From Phycisphaerales bacterium (lineage in GTDB: Bacteria > Planctomycetota > Phycisphaerae > Phycisphaerales > SM1A02), in NCBI GenBank assembly GCA_028823105.1, contig JAPKCC010000029.1, positions 1 through 33,969 of the forward strand: a DNA stretch of 33,969 nt, given 5' to 3'. This document shows positions 33,713 to 33,969 of the stretch, piece by piece. Positions within the stretch are counted from its first letter, which is position 1; every line of letters begins with the position of its first letter. The notes under the pieces are model-generated. The model saw only the letters and a program-made list of their open reading frames with translations, made no database searches and had not been told where the DNA came from. A program made the translations under genes and the position numbers.

Positions 33713-33844
33713 GCGATCTTCTACTTCCTTGAAAACCGGGCGATTCGGGCTTCCCGTTGCGCCATCCACGATGGAGTTCGCCAAAGAGTTGACGAGGATC
33801 CGGTGGATGCTACACTTTTCGACCCCTTGGTTCTGCGGGGGAGC

Positions 33845-33916
33845 GGCCCCATCGTCTAGCGGCTAGGACACCAGGTTCTCAACCTGGTAACGGGAGTTCG
33901 ATTCTCCCTGGGGTCA
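33845..33916 (+). tRNA. tRNA-Glu (anticodon CUC)
   Basis: A 72-base tRNA. The acceptor stem GGCCCCA pairs with TGGGGTC, the D arm is GTCT...GGAC, and the anticodon stem is CCAGG/CCTGG with loop TTCTCAA, giving anticodon CTC for GAG codons. The T arm is GGGAG/CTCCC with loop TTCGATT, and the discriminator base is A. CCA is not encoded. It is divergent from the phosphatase gene. Confidence 0.95.
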
Positions 33917-33923
33917 TTGAAGG

Positions 33924-33956
33924 CGACCCGTGACCACACCTCGTGGCCGCGGGTCG
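33924..33956 (+). terminator. Terminator after tRNA-Glu
   Basis: CGACCCG and CGGGTCG pair around an inner CCAC/GTGG stem, followed by TTTCGT. It starts 8 bases after the tRNA, as expected for its terminator. Confidence 0.7.
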
Positions 33957-33969
33957 TTTCGTATCCGCC

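Noticed and set aside
33845-33916. tRNA-Glu as an integration site
   Set aside because: No integrase, direct repeat of the tRNA end or foreign gene content is visible next to it.

Overview
This is a GC-rich bacterial chromosomal segment, most probably from a marine member of the Planctomycetota, class Phycisphaerae. The assignment is inferred from several traits seen together: a C-terminal PEP-CTERM-like anchor (VPTPGVLALIGLAGL followed by an Arg-rich end), C-terminal dockerin-like Ca-binding repeats of the GADFGSLLASWG type, a Tat-dependent Gfo/Idh/MocA oxidoreductase beside DUF1080 proteins, a Cys-type sulfatase, SYLF lipoproteins and a SpoIIE/PP2C phosphatase. No mobile element, phage gene, CRISPR array or origin was recognised. 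About 25 protein genes (one cut by the left edge, one apparently broken) and one tRNA-Glu fill the window, and no gene-free gap exceeds 300 bases.

Left end (1-6.8 kb): an H-NOX haem nitric-oxide sensor overlaps a hybrid histidine kinase that carries the H-NOX-associated (HNOBA) domain and a receiver. They stand divergent to a SYLF lipoprotein, a Kef/CPA2-type cation:proton antiporter, a second SYLF lipoprotein on the opposite strand, and an OprB-type carbohydrate porin. Middle (6.8-19.8 kb): a Gfo/Idh/MocA oxidoreductase and a DUF1080 protein (putative 3-keto-glycoside pathway) on the minus strand. The plus strand then carries pgeF, a GAF hybrid histidine kinase with a 135-bp internal tandem duplication, a sulfatase, an RsmB/RsmF-like RNA cytosine methyltransferase, an NfeD-flotillin pair and sthA. 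Next is a PEP-CTERM protein frame on the minus strand, separated by one in-frame TGA from an upstream open frame that may be its missing half.

Right end (20.7-34 kb): an alpha-glucan locus holds an exported neopullulanase-like GH13, malQ and glgP on the plus strand. It converges on a dockerin-type secreted protein and a large secreted GH13 enzyme whose C-terminal half is a paralogue of that protein. A second DUF1080 protein, a group II truncated haemoglobin translationally coupled to a SpoIIE-like phosphatase, and tRNA-Glu(CUC) close the window.

How the parts may work together (inference): secreted GH13 enzymes and the OprB porin would supply maltodextrins, MalQ and GlgP would convert them to glucose and glucose-1-phosphate, and the Gfo/DUF1080 proteins would handle other glycosides. 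H-NOX/HNOBA kinase and the truncated globin suggest that the cell senses or handles NO or O2. Five genes with no good Shine-Dalgarno site at a normal distance have a TANNNT hexamer 6-8 bases before the start codon, which suggests leaderless transcripts.
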